NCBI GenBank assembly: GCA_003427395.1
Contig: BFEA01000073.1
Span: forward strand, 1,743,873-1,794,251
Origin: Chara braunii
Lineage: Eukaryota > Streptophyta > Charophyceae > Charales > Characeae
DNA: 50,379 bases
Direction of reading: 5' to 3'
Part shown: positions 1 to 9,429 of the stretch, one piece after another
How positions within the stretch are numbered: position 1 is the first letter of the stretch
Layout: each line of letters opens with the position of its first letter
Notes under the pieces: generated by a model
Told to the model about the DNA's origin: nothing
The model's input: the letters and a program-made list of their open reading frames with translations, nothing else
The model's database searches: none
Made by a program: the position numbers and the translations under genes

Positions 1-215
1 TTTTTTTTTTTGTTTCTCTTCTTTCTTTTGTTTTCCCGTTTTTCTTTTGTTTTCTGATTTTTCTTCTGTTTTTTCTCGTTTTTCTTTTTTTAGGAATACG
101 TGCAGAGGCCCTAAGGGCCTCTACTCACCACATGCACAGAAGACAAAACATATGGCGATGCATTATTCCACGTTCTAGCAGAAGATCCATTCTTTTTTTT
201 TTTTTTTTTTTTTTG
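1..215. repeat. Pyrimidine-rich tract and dispersed repeat shared with 42960-43095
   Basis: T-rich sequence with scattered C and G leads into a block around 90-122 that reads TAGGAATACGTGCAG, then GGCCCTAAGGGCCTC (a near-palindrome with 7-bp arms), then a stretch containing ATTATTCCACGTTCTAG. Nearly the same order of motifs, in the same orientation, recurs at 42960-43095 upstream of the GIY-YIG-type element. This is a dispersed repeat end of some mobile element. Which element it belongs to cannot be told from one window. Confidence 0.6.
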
Positions 216-680
216 AAAGCCCAGGGTCTTGTAGAGGCCAAGGACCAGACCCCCTGTCTCTACTATCCTACCTCAGTGTGACCAGCACTCAGGGCCATCA
301 CCCTACCAGTATTGAGGGCAACTTCGACCAGACAGCAATGACAAGCACTAGGGGCGAGGTCCCACTAGCAACGGGATAGGCTAGAAACNAGTTTGTGGGG
401 CAGTTGAGTGACCCAAATCCTGCCATGCAGTACTCGTGATCCCACGGTCAGTGCAAAGAAAGTTTCCCGCCTGAATCTTTTCAATCGGTTAGGGGTGTGG
501 CCAACCCCAAATGAGGTTGGGGTCGGCCTTAGCCCACTGGATAGAAGATATTCAGCATTTTACTTGCTGTTGTGCAATTATCTCATTGGGTGCAACCCTC
601 CTTCAATCACGGGGTATATGGAGGGTGTCAGGATCGCTTCTGACAGAAGTCAATTTTGTTCCAAGAAAATGTGGCGGTTA
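216..680. other. Non-coding left flank, no gene recognised
   Basis: It contains a second T tract followed by GC-balanced sequence. Short open frames exist on both strands, but they overlap each other and show no recognisable motif. I see no promoter or RNA gene here. Confidence 0.5.
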
Positions 681-1125
681 CTTCGTTCACTGTTTTTGCA
701 ACCACCACCATCAGATCATTTGTGATCTGAGGGCTGGGAAGCACTCTCCCGTGATTTCCGGTGGGAGGTCTCTGTTTCTTTTTTTTTTTTTGGCCTTTTC
801 CCTGTTTCTTAGCCTATAAATTCGTAATGAACCTAACTAGCCACTGCCACGGATCGGGCACACTCCTATCTGAATGCTAATGGGACCTCACCCTAGGGGC
901 ATGGTCCCATTAGTAGACGGATTGGATTGTGGCCGATCCAGTGTGACACTGAGTGGCAGCGGCCTGACAGGTTCATTTCGAATTTCTAGGCTGGGAAAAC
1001 AGGAGAAAGGCAAAAAAAAAGAAAAAAGAAACAGAGACCTCCCACTGGAAATCACGGCATAGTACTTCCCAGCCATCAGATCACAAATGATTTGATGGTG
1101 GTGGTTGCAACAACAGTGAACGAAG
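681..1125. repeat. Long imperfect inverted repeat (fold-back element, MITE-like)
   Basis: The left arm (about 681-832) begins CTTCGTTCACTG. It runs through a CAACCACCACCATCA block, GTGATCTGA, GGCTGGGAAG, a GGGAGGTCTCTGTTTC block and a T tract, to AATGAACC. The right arm (about 970-1125) is the reverse complement of these blocks in order, ending GTGAACGAAG. The central 135 bp pairs again: GCCACT with AGTGGC, and AATGGGACC (879-887) with GGTCCCATT (903-911). The whole unit is centred near 898-903. It could be a non-autonomous fold-back transposon or, if transcribed, a long hairpin RNA. Flanking target-site duplications were not evident. Confidence 0.75.
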
Positions 1126-1252
1126 CCGGCAAAATCAGGGAGTCTACCCAGCAAGATTACCTAAGCAATGCAGGCCAAAAAAAATGTTGTTTATGGTTTT
1201 GATATTTTTAAAAATATACGAAGTTAGAAAAAAAAAAAAAAACAAATATTTT

Positions 1253-1279
1253 GTTGTACATCTTTGAAAGATCTACAAC
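1253..1279. repeat. Near-perfect 27-bp palindrome
   Basis: GTTGTA-C-ATCTTT, then G, then AAAGAT-C-TACAAC. The arms pair perfectly apart from one C/C opposition, centred at 1266. It lies in AT-rich sequence. The right arm shares the AGATCTAC core with the hairpin at 1441-1489. Confidence 0.7.
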
Positions 1280-1440
1280 CCTATGTTTTTTATTTTGTTT
1301 TCTGTTTTTTTTTTAGCCCTTACAAAATCTTTGTGAAACACAAAAAAAAAAGACTCATGTCATTTCTTGTTTTTGTTTTTTTCATTGTGCTTACGTTTTT
1401 GATTTTTTAAAAATATATTAAAAGCTCAAAAAATAAAAAT

Positions 1441-1489
1441 AAAAATATAGGGTCGTAGACCTCGAAAAGATCTACGACCCCATATTTTT
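1441..1489. repeat. Hairpin with 19-bp arms
   Basis: The left arm (1441-1459) pairs with the right arm (1471-1489) with one mismatch. The core GGGTCGTAGA/TCTACGACCC is perfect, with an 11-nt loop. Surrounding DNA is A/T-rich and carries no gene. Confidence 0.75.
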
Positions 1490-1553
1490 CTTTTTTTTTT
1501 CAATTATGTTTTGTCTACGAAAAAAATAAATGCGGACCCCATTTTTCCCCGTC

Positions 1554-1600
1554 CAACGCGCGTTTGAACGGGCGTTGAACGCGAATTCAACGCGCGTTCA
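1554..1600. repeat. Clustered GAACGCG / CGCGTTC inverted motifs
   Basis: Several copies of TTGAACG and CGCGTTCAA in both orientations form a short palindromic GC-rich patch directly upstream of the LTR. A similar patch lies at 30605-30672, on the other side of the large element. The function is unknown. Confidence 0.55.
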
Positions 1601-1704
1601 ATAATTCAATGCGGAACCCGCGTTAAATCCAAAATCGGACACACAGATGATGGGGGAGAGGTAGTCCGACTGAAATCTGCATTGAAGGGGGGAGGGAGGA
1701 GGAG

Positions 1705-4430
1705 ATGCGAGGTGACCAGAGGCTGCAGGCTGCCATTTCCGAAGCTCGCGACAGGGCAGAGCGGAGGTGCAGACGAGACGGGGTGACCGTGGGCTTGAGA
1801 GCGACGGTCGTCTATCACGAGACCGAATCATCAACTGGGACCGAGACAAGGGAGGAGCAACACAACGAGAGAGACTCAGGTGGGGAGAGTGAAATGAGCG
1901 AGGCTGATTGTGAGACGGATCTCAGGTCTTGGAACAGACCCAAGGAGATCCAAAAGCACCACCGGGCCGTGGAGCCGGTGGAAAAGGGACCTGAGGCCAG
2001 CTCACGACACCCGACTCCCAGAGGCCGCGGGACCAGAGGTCGTGGGGCAGGAGGAAAACAGAGCAAGGGGAAGAGACAGGTGTGAGACACGCGAGGCAGA
2101 ACACATGCGCTGCGAAGAGGTCAACGAGAGGTGAAGTAACATGGGTGACCAGAGCACGTTTTCAGTGGATATGGTTGACGTCAACCTCCGCCTCCTCGAG
2201 TAGTCCAGTGTCAGTAGAGCCATGGCAAGTTTGAGCGCCATGCCAGAAGTGACCAGCAAACAGTAGGTTTTTTTTTTTTTTTTTTCCCTTTTCTTGTCGC
2301 TCGGCGAGTGATCAGTCACCATATCGTCTTCTTGCGCTTGTTGTCAGAGCAAACTGTTTCTAGGAGCACTTTCTCTCTTGCTCGGTGCAAGTGCACGGAG
2401 GAAGTGAGTGATTGGGACGCAAGCGATACACAGTCTACTCGCGGCAACCCACGGAGGCAAATAAGGGAAAATATATAGAGAAGACGATAGTTTTAGCCAT
2501 GGTGACGACCCGACGCCAAGAGAGAGGAGGCTGCTCTAGCGAGTTGGGAGCAGGCACGAGTGGCCAGTTGTTTTACTCGAAAAGGCTCTGCTGCGTTCGC
2601 GCGATAAATGTGTTGTGGTCTGTCCGCCCATGCAAGCATGCAGTGATCGAGAGAGACTTGAGTTGATCGTGACCTGACGAGATATGAGGCTGTCTTCGTG
2701 GGCGTTGCTGGTGATACCCTGGCGAGGTGAATGTCGCGATGAGCTTTGGGAGATTGGGGTGTGGAACTGTGCAACTATCAATCTAAGAGGGACGAGCAGT
2801 ACTCGTGAGATGCGGGGCTGTCTTGAGATCGCACTGTGACGGCTATCTCTAACTGTCAACTTGAGAGGTAATAGTTGTGTCGTGTGGGTGGGCACTGGTA
2901 GTTCTCATTTCTGTAGCATCCTGTTGTTGCCAGTTGACTTCCGGCAGAATTTGATACCGCATGTTCTTGTTACGCCTCTGTCTTGTCTCGGGTAAGGTTC
3001 TCGTACTGGGGTTTGATCATGTCGGGTCGAACCTCGGATGAATGTGCAGTTACCCTTTGTAGTAACCTTGCTTTTAATGAGAACAGACCTTCATCGTCGG
3101 TGCGTAAAGATTACCTCGTGCCCCTTTATCGATCGTAGTCAGAGCGACTTTCTCGCACTATAGGGAGATTCAGAGGTTGGTGCGATCGCTTAATAGTCTC
3201 ATGCAAGAAACAACGGGGTTAGAGTGTGATCGCGGGTATACAATGTGTGTGGATTGCAGATAACTAAACAACTTCCATGCACCCATGCTAGCAGTTTTAA
3301 TCTAAAGGGGGATGGGAAGCTTGGCTATGNCTCTGCTATAGGCAACTGTACGCCCTTTTAGCAAATTCTGCATGGTTGAGCTTGATCTATTCCTTCTCAG
3401 CCAGGTCATTTAGACATTGTGAACAACCTGGATTTTGACTCCTCTTACCCCTTGGCGTGGCTATACGAGAGCTTGAATGTATGGGTTTATAATTGTGCAT
3501 CCGATCGAAATGGTTGCTAGCGACCAGGAGAAGTTGTTTTGCAGTTAGCAATTAATTGAGTGTGAAACGTGCAAGTTAGTGTGTACTCGCGTGAAAAGGG
3601 ATGACCGCTTGATTGCGACATATGAATGATTGCGCTACTGCGANATGTGGATGACTGCNCTATTGAGACGTGTGAAGGAATGCGAGATTGCATTGTGTGA
3701 NAGTGNCATGTGANTGCATTGTGCGACAGGTGCCGTGTGACGGCATTGCGTGACANTGNTGTATGACTACGTTANGTGATTGCGCTNTGCGATTGTTTTG
3801 AGTGACAGCACCTTGCGATTGCTTATCNCAACTGCCTAAGGGCGTGAGTGGGTTGGAGTGCATACTCTCGCCNGATTGAATAATTGCCNATAGTAGTAAG
3901 AGCTCGATCGTACCTTGTGGTAAATTTGATGCATGACTGAGTAGGCCAACGAAAGCATGTATGAGCAAGACCAAGCGCCCTACAAGATTGATGACTGCAG
4001 GCAGGCGTCTGATCAAATATGCAGGCCTTCTTTAAGGCNTACCTAGTGTGTTTGAGTATCAGAGGGGAGTAAAGAAAATGTCCTCCATTNGTCGTGTCCC
4101 ATACCTTNACCTCTGACTGGATGGGGAAAAGAAAGTCGGTACTGAGGAAAATCACCTACATCCTCGTTAAGTTCCTACTCGAAGGCGACTGAGTGCCTAT
4201 TTTGCCTTTTCCCTCTTTCTCTTATTTCGCAGAAGCCTCGTGTCTCAGTCGACCCGTATGCAATTGGTGATAGTTTGCATATTGAGGGCAGTTTCCTCAG
4301 AGCCTTCCCTTTTAATTCGTTTTCCTTTACTTGTTTACTGTATCCGGGTATGGGCTGGCCAAGTGTCCGGGAGACAGAACTCTAGGTAAAACAAATAGAA
4401 AAGGGAACTTAGTTCTGAACCCAGAAGGTA
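1705..4430. other. U3-like part of the 5' LTR, no gene recognised
   Basis: Short ORFs occur on both strands, for example around 1705-2085. They have low-complexity charged content, overlap each other and match nothing I know. In 3630-3830 there is a run of degenerate short repeats built on GATTGCG, GTGTGA and TGACTGC, with many N bases. I regard the region as regulatory and non-coding. Confidence 0.45.
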
Positions 4431-4439
4431 TCATACTTT

Positions 4440-4446
4440 TATAAAA
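4440..4446 (+). promoter_or_regulatory. Candidate LTR TATA box
   Basis: TATAAAA followed by GG lies in an otherwise mixed sequence and is conserved in the 3' LTR at 24261-24267. A start about 30 nt downstream (near 4470) would put the three LTR ORFs inside the transcribed R/U5 part. This is inferred from sequence only. Confidence 0.5.
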
Positions 4447-5157
4447 GGCTGTGCTGGGATAGTCGAACGGGCCGTGCTTAATCTTGATTGGGCTGATGGT
4501 GACGGTGAATGAACTGCGTGGAAAGATCCATCAAACTGCGCTCAGACTTGTTCGGAGCTCAGAGCCCCTGCCCTCAGGTTCACGTGAGTTTTTACCTGAG
4601 TGCTGGTACCTATAGATCTCGAGCGCGGTACAACAGTCTGAGTCAATGAAAGGCATGTGTATACCGNTCTGATCATGAGAGTCTTTGGATGCTAGTANTA
4701 ATCAATGAGTATGTGCCCCCTTTGAATGGGCTATCGACCATACCCCCTATGGCTGAGCAACCGGAAAACTTTTCTGAAAACCTGAGGCGAGTGATGAANT
4801 GAAGAGGGAGGGAGCAACTGCCAATATCNGGATGAGAAAATGAAAGGATTCTCGCGCTCGAGTGTCTGATGATGTCAGCAGTCAGGGTTCCTNTGTTAGG
4901 GCGAGGGGCACATGGACTTGCACCATCCAGTATGAGATAGGGGAACACACGTGAGTGTCGTGCACAAGGAGACTCGTGTTTTCATATAGAAACTGAAAGT
5001 GNCCCTCATANGCCTAGCTTGTTTCATCATCAGCAGTAGCCCGNTACTCTCGCAGNACAGCCCAAGTTAGGTAATAGCGTTCAGCGTGAGGGGTCCACGA
5101 AACTCATCTGCAGTTCACTTTTGTTGTTTTCTGAACTCANAAGAACTTGAGTGAATT

Positions 5158-5403
5158 ATGAAAGAAGACGATGTCATTGTGTTGAAGTCCCGTTTAAACA
5201 GAGACAAGAAGGAAGGATGGGAGGAAGAGGCTTGCACGGATATGGAAATTTATAGAAAGACTCAGAGGGTGTATGCAGTTGANATGGCCAAAGGGAGGAA
5301 ATATATTGAATACGTGCTTTATTTTCATGGTAGCGATGGCAAGTTGCACAGTACCTGCTCATGGCTAGAATTAGTGGAGCAGGCTAGGGCAATGCTCAGG
5401 TGA
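5158..5403 (+). CDS. Small LTR-encoded ORF, 81 aa, unknown function
   Basis: This ATG-initiated ORF inside the LTR is conserved at 24979-25224. The first 35 residues are charged. The second half has an aliphatic strand-like segment (around YIEYVLYF) followed by a DG and a CSWLELVEQA segment. This loosely resembles the C-terminal DG-x-x-W-x-x-LV-x-x-A pattern of the larger LTR ORFs at 6409 and 7109, so it may be a shortened relative that lost the middle of the domain. One codon contains an N in both copies. It could also be a chance ORF. Confidence 0.35.
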   Translation: MKEDDVIVLKSRLNRDKKEGWEEEACTDMEIYRKTQRVYAVXMAKGRKYIEYVLYFHGSDGKLHSTCSWLELVEQARAMLR

Positions 5404-6009
5404 GCACGGATATACTCGGGTACTTCTCTAGAGATATCCGCCCGCATCTCAAAAGCCAAAAGTCCCGTTCAGCAAATAGCCACGCATCCAGCACTCAGCA
5501 GNTAGGTGACTAGTTTTCTCATCAAGTTGTCAAGTGAGCAGTACATTGTGCTGCTATTAAGTGGGCAGTGACCAATCAGTACCTAATTGGTGTTCGATCA
5601 GTGTTCTACTGGGACTCTTAAGTGTCAGATACCAGCTGGCAAAAAACAGTTGTACCCCGTTATTAAGCAACCATTGCATAAAGAACTACTACTGTGGCAT
5701 CAGATCTCAGTCAACCATCAGTCAGTTTCCTTGTCAGAAGAGAATCAGCTAGGTCTAAATTTTCGCCTCAACTTACGAGTATAGTCAGGTCATCCTCCTA
5801 TACCTCAATCTCAAGGGGGTTGTCCCTGCTAGTGTCCAACGCTGCCAGCATTAGTCTGTTCTCAGTGTTGCTATCGGTAAGCAACGTTTAGTGCCGTTAT
5901 CAGTAAGCGGTGCGCAGTGCCGACGACGGTGAACAGTACTTAGCATTGTTAACAGTGACTAGTGTTCAGTGTTGCTGCCAAGTTAGCAGTACTCTGTGTC
6001 TATCACATG

Positions 6010-6408
6010 AAAAACACTCGGTCACTTCAAACGGCGCTCAATTTCAGTCAGTAATTTTTCAAGCAGCAATCAACTACCAGCAAACAGACTAGTGGCCAAA
6101 CAGGCAATCAAACAATAACCGTTTTACATCCGATCAGTATCCCAATCAGCACTTAGGGAAGGTATTCAGATCAGCAATCAGATCAACAATCACCAGATCA
6201 GTAGTCGGCGTAGCAATCAGTTCATTCAGTAATCAGTCCAGTGTAATCGGCTCAGCAATCAATTCATCCAATAATCAGTCCAGTGTAACCAGTTCAACAA
6301 TCAGATCAGTTCAGCAATCGGATCAGTTCAGCAATCAGAATAGCAGTTAGTTCATCAAATCAGCAATTAAATCAGCAGACAACGGGCAAGCAACAACCAT
6401 CATCATAC
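6010..6408 (+). promoter_or_regulatory. ATG-free, CAATCAG-rich leader ahead of the LTR ORF
   Basis: Roughly 400 nt contain no ATG in any frame before the ORF start at 6409. From about 6130 the sequence is a degenerate array of CAGCAATCAGATCAG-like words, poor in self-pairing. The same leader precedes the 3' LTR copy (25830-26228). An unstructured, upstream-ATG-free leader would suit cap-dependent scanning to 6409. The role is inferred. Confidence 0.5.
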
Positions 6409-7026
6409 ATGAGTGAATTCCACTACTATTCAGTCAGNGATTCAGTGCTGGCCAACCTNAATAGGATCTCCCTCAAGGAGGCTATTCGGTNNCGATATGT
6501 CAGTGCCGCATGCTTCAAGAGAGGGGACCTGTCGGTCTTCGTTGTGCTCACCAGTTTTGCAGGAGGCACTATCCATGACCTGAGACCCTACCTTAAGAAA
6601 GGAAAGGATAATCAGGAGCACTTTGACTCCGTCTGGATCCTAGCAATCATCTATCTCAGTCGGAGGGAGCGTGAGTTCGATGAGGCAGGAGACACGCTGA
6701 CCCGTAGCTTTGGACCAAAGCTCTACACTGACTACCCCAAACCCCCGGTACCATGTCTGCTCACTGATGGGACTTGCTGGGGAGATTTAGTTGATTTGGC
6801 AAAGAGATACATCTCTCCCTCTGTGATAGGTCGTGAGGTCTCATCAGAGCATCAGCCTACGTGCTGGGACGAGTTATGTTCCATGGTCAACTATCGGATC
6901 ATGTGCGGGGGTTGGGATTGCTGCAGGCTTGTTGGATACAGGTGGCTCTATGGTCCGATGCCCCGATCTCAGAGAACACATGGACGCGTGCCGAGGCAGA
7001 GGAGAAGGACAGTTTTGAGGGATTGA
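6409..7026 (+). CDS. LTR-encoded protein A of the DxRxY/PxPPxP family (205 aa)
   Basis: An uninterrupted ORF starts at the first ATG after the long leader. Residues about 40-65 hold an aliphatic strand (LSVFVVLTSF) followed by DLRPYLKKGK. Residues 100-130 hold FGPKLYTDYPKPPVP, a LLTDG turn and a CWGDLVDLAKRY helix. The same elements recur in the ORFs at 7109, 8548, 9079, 9426, 9857 and 36948. The C-terminal 60 residues are basic and less conserved. The 3' LTR copy at 26229-26846 is almost identical (one changed residue near the end). I do not recognise the family and assign no activity. The start is supported by the ATG-free leader. Alternatives are a domesticated host domain or an element-specific accessory protein. 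Confidence 0.65.
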   Translation: MSEFHYYSVXDSVLANXNRISLKEAIRXRYVSAACFKRGDLSVFVVLTSFAGGTIHDLRPYLKKGKDNQEHFDSVWILAIIYLSRREREFDEAGDTLTRSFGPKLYTDYPKPPVPCLLTDGTCWGDLVDLAKRYISPSVIGREVSSEHQPTCWDELCSMVNYRIMCGGWDCCRLVGYRWLYGPMPRSQRTHGRVPRQRRRTVLRD

Positions 7027-7108
7027 GGGTGTGATTCAGCAGAGACCAGCGAACGGCCAGCAGTCATTTAAGTACATGTAAGAGATCAAGCCTATCACAA
7101 TTGACTAG

Positions 7109-7747
7109 TTGGTTCTTGACAAACTCAACCGGTTGTCTTCTAGGGAGAGCTTTCCTTACAAGTATGTCAAGATCGATGGTTTCAAGCTGGACGACTTGTC
7201 AATCTTCATTGCTCTTACTGAGTTCGCAGAAAGCACGATTAGAGACTTACGGATTTATCTGAAGAAGGGTAAAGAGATCCATCCACATTTTGACGTGTTG
7301 TGGGCTGCTGCAATCAAGTTCGTGCGGCAGAAAGTTGATCAGCTTGAAGGTGGCACGAGTCTAGCCTATAGCTTCGGTCCCAAACTTTTCTGTGACTATC
7401 CTAAACCTCCAGTCCCATATTACCTTACAGATGGGTCCTGCTGGGAAGGTTTGGTGGATTTTGCTAAGAGGTACCTTTCTCCTGCAGCAATGGACTACGA
7501 GGCGCTGACGGAGCCTTCTGAGTTCCCTCATCTTAGACGAGGGATTTTCTCACAGCCGTATCTTCCCTCTGCATGGGAAGAATTTTGTATCTTCCTGGAC
7601 CTACACGTGAGTCATGGATGTGATTCTCTAAAGATAGCGAGCTTCATGTGGCGTTTCATAGAAAAGCCTCAGCCTCAGGAAGTGCAGAGATGTGACCAAA
7701 AGCATGAGAGACAGTCAGTAAGACGAGAGATAGACAGAGATGTTTAG
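7109..7747 (+). CDS. LTR-encoded protein B of the DxRxY/PxPPxP family (about 212 codons, no ATG start)
   Basis: This open frame begins immediately after an in-frame TAG (7106-7108) at a TTG codon. The first in-frame Met is far downstream, so it is either a second exon joined to something upstream or has lost its start. Conserved blocks are LSIFIALTEF plus DLRIYLKKGK, SFGPKLFCDYPKPPVP, and a DGSCWEGLVDFAKRY helix. It is clearly paralogous to the ORF ending 82 nt upstream, with the same order and spacing. The C-terminal part is Gln/Arg/Lys-rich. The other LTR has an identical frame from 26929, cut at 27555 by an adapter artefact. The function is unknown. Confidence 0.6.
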   Translation: MVLDKLNRLSSRESFPYKYVKIDGFKLDDLSIFIALTEFAESTIRDLRIYLKKGKEIHPHFDVLWAAAIKFVRQKVDQLEGGTSLAYSFGPKLFCDYPKPPVPYYLTDGSCWEGLVDFAKRYLSPAAMDYEALTEPSEFPHLRRGIFSQPYLPSAWEEFCIFLDLHVSHGCDSLKIASFMWRFIEKPQPQEVQRCDQKHERQSVRREIDRDV

Positions 7748-8019
7748 AGGGATGAGTGAGGACTCTTGACTAGTGNTGGTCACTCTCTTTCCACATGTAC
7801 TTTCTGAGACTATCATGAGTTCTCATTCTTCCCTCATTCAATTGCACCTGTCTTTACCCGAGTCAGTCAGTCTTATTTTCTGCATTATTTTTNCCCGATG
7901 ATTGCCTTCGTGGATGTTTTGTCACAGTTCTCAAAATCAGATTGACATAATTGATGCATGCATAGCACCCCATAATTTTATGATTATTACTTGCATAACT
8001 CTCTGCTGTTCCGAATCAA
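7748..8019 (+). other. LTR sequence 3' of the ORFs
   Basis: Mixed non-coding sequence contains two N bases and no recognisable gene. It is conserved in the 3' LTR at about 28352-28628 with a few percent divergence. Confidence 0.5.
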
Positions 8020-8025
8020 AATAAA
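8020..8025 (+). terminator. Candidate LTR polyadenylation signal
   Basis: AATAAA in the context CAAAATAAAAGATTCC is conserved in the 3' LTR at 28629-28634. With the TATA-like box at 4440 this would define an R region of about 3.5 kb containing the LTR ORFs and a U5 of under 200 bp. Motif only. Confidence 0.4.
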
Positions 8026-8214
8026 AGATTCCTAAGACCGGGGACCGGCGAAGGCCGCAATTGAAGGGTCTCGCTCGAAGCCGGACGCACACAACAGGAA
8101 GAGATTTGCATTATTTATTTATTTTTTTTTATTGCAATCACATACTAAATCCTGCGTGACAGCCTATTGGCTTTCCGCCCTGAGAGGCCAAACTGAAAAA
8201 AAGTGCGAAAAAAA

Positions 8215-8232
8215 TGGCGCCGTTGCCGGGGA
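8215..8232 (+). other. Primer-binding site, tRNA-Asp type
   Basis: TGGCGCCGTTGCCGGGGA is, from memory of plant tRNA-Asp(GUC), the exact complement of its last 18 nt including CCA. The same PBS is known from Athila-type plant retroelements. It begins 4 nt after the LTR end and has no counterpart after the 3' LTR, which fixes the orientation of the element as plus strand. Confidence 0.85.
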
Positions 8233-8547
8233 CATGAAAAGATTTTCGTGTCCAGAACGAACCTGGGTCATCCTCATCTTTGAGCTTTGATTAGGACCTG
8301 AGAACTGTTGACATTTTTGTGAGTTTGATGTTAATTCTATTACTCTCATTTAAGGTCCCGATTTTCTTGAGAATCACGACTGCTAACTGTGATTTATTTC
8401 TTCCATGTGTGAGGCACTACACTGGATCGGGAAAGGAGATTGATATTATTGACTGGAGAGAGTCGAGCTTGACACCAGGTATGCCCAATTATCTCACAAC
8501 ACACTGAAGGAAAATTGAAAGGAAGAGAGTGAGACGGATCGAGACAA

Positions 8548-8901
8548 ATGCTGGTCAACGGTGTTCTGAAAGAATTGTCTAAATTTGCCAGTAGAGGAAT
8601 ATTTCCTTGCAGGTATGAGGCTTGTTGGGGCTATTATTCTTGTGGCTCAACCATCTGCGTAGTGCTGACTCATTTCTTTGAGGGAGATGTCTATGATATC
8701 CGCCCATATGTCAAGGAAGGAGGCAGCAATGATGGTAATAATTTTAACTGGTTATGGGAGATCGTGATCAAATTTATCTATGATGAAAAGACTGATTTGA
8801 TCAAGCAAAAGAAGAAAGTGGAATGGGGTATAATGCCAGTGACATACAAGATTGTTTCAATCCCTCCTATACCTGACAGCTATTGTGATGGGACTAACTG
8901 A
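8548..8901 (+). pseudogene. Family member C, truncated (DxRxY/PxPPxP family)
   Basis: An ATG ORF of 117 codons lies between PBS and gag. It keeps the aliphatic strand plus DIRPYVKEGG, a W-x-x-x-IKF helix, and an IPPIP-DSYCDGTN segment. It stops exactly where paralogues continue with the W-x-x-LV-x-x-A helix. Codons after the TAA carry further stops, so the C-terminus is lost or joined by splicing. It is more diverged from the LTR-encoded copies than they are from each other. Confidence 0.55.
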
Positions 8902-9028
8902 TTGCCGATAATCTACATGGTATTGACAAGAGAGAAAATAAGCGGTGGTCATGAGAGCTGAAGAGATTTCAGCAGAAGTAATCAGACAAATTTGGCAGAG
9001 GTTCGGGTCCAAGTCAAGAGAGGGTCGA

Positions 9029-9429
9029 ATGTCTCCTAAGGTCACTGAATAGTCTAAGCAAGAGAGAGGCATTTCCATATGAAGTTGTCAGGTATGAGAT
9101 GGTCGAGAGCAGGATGGGAGCAGGAACGACTATATGTGCTGACATTCTATTTCACGGACCTGGATGTGTATGACGTAAGAATTTATGTTCCAAAGGAAAG
9201 AAGTGTTGATGCAGTATATGGGAGATGCTGGGGATTTGCTGAGGAAGTGGTACTGAAAGAGAAAGAGAAATTTGAGAGGGAAAATAAATATTTCACTGGA
9301 TCCACTCGATTTACTATCTTTGAGGGATTTCCAGTTCCTCCCTTGCCTGATATAAATTTATCAAAAGACGGTTGGTTTGCTGTGATTGAGTTTGCCCAGA
9401 AAGTGAGAAGAGGCCAAAGAGCCAGATGA
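9029..9429 (+). pseudogene. Family member D, frameshifted
   Basis: The N-terminal family part (LNSLSKREAFPYEVVRYE) lies in one frame up to about 9110. The rest (LYVLTFYFTDLDVYDVRIY, FEGFPVPPLP, KDGWFAVIEFAQKV) is open in the next frame from 9079 to 9429. The nominal ATG at 9079 is therefore not the natural start. It overlaps the next ORF by 4 nt (ATGA). It is closest to member E and to the stand-alone gene at 36948, sharing the F-T-D-L-D-x-[YF]-D-[VI]-R-I-Y core. Confidence 0.55.

Larger units (their letters stand above)
1648..8210 (+). mobile_element. 5' LTR of a giant Ty3/gypsy-type retrotransposon (about 6.56 kb)
   Basis: Sequence from TGATGGGGGAGAGG at 1648 to GTGCGAAA at 8210 is repeated at 21472-28823. 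Homology between the copies stops abruptly at both ends. The left end begins with TG, as LTRs do. The right end lies 4 nt before a perfect primer-binding site, which identifies this copy as the 5' LTR. The LTR carries a TATA-like box (4440-4446), an AATAAA (8020-8025) and open reading frames at 5158, 6409 and 7109. LTRs of this length are known only from unusually large plant retroelements, and LTRs with several ORFs are rare. No matching target-site duplication was found. Isolated N bases cluster in 3330-5510. Confidence 0.85.

Noticed and set aside
1705-2134. Charged ORFs of 126 and 74 codons in the LTR U3 region
   Set aside because: They overlap in different frames, are Arg/Glu/Gly-rich from a purine-rich strand, and start upstream of the inferred TATA box.
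6130-6395. CRISPR-like array of CAATCAG words
   Set aside because: The units are short, degenerate and without unique spacers, in a eukaryotic retroelement leader.
8215-8232. A tRNA gene
   Set aside because: Only the 18-nt complement of a tRNA-Asp 3' end is present, with no cloverleaf. It is a primer-binding site.
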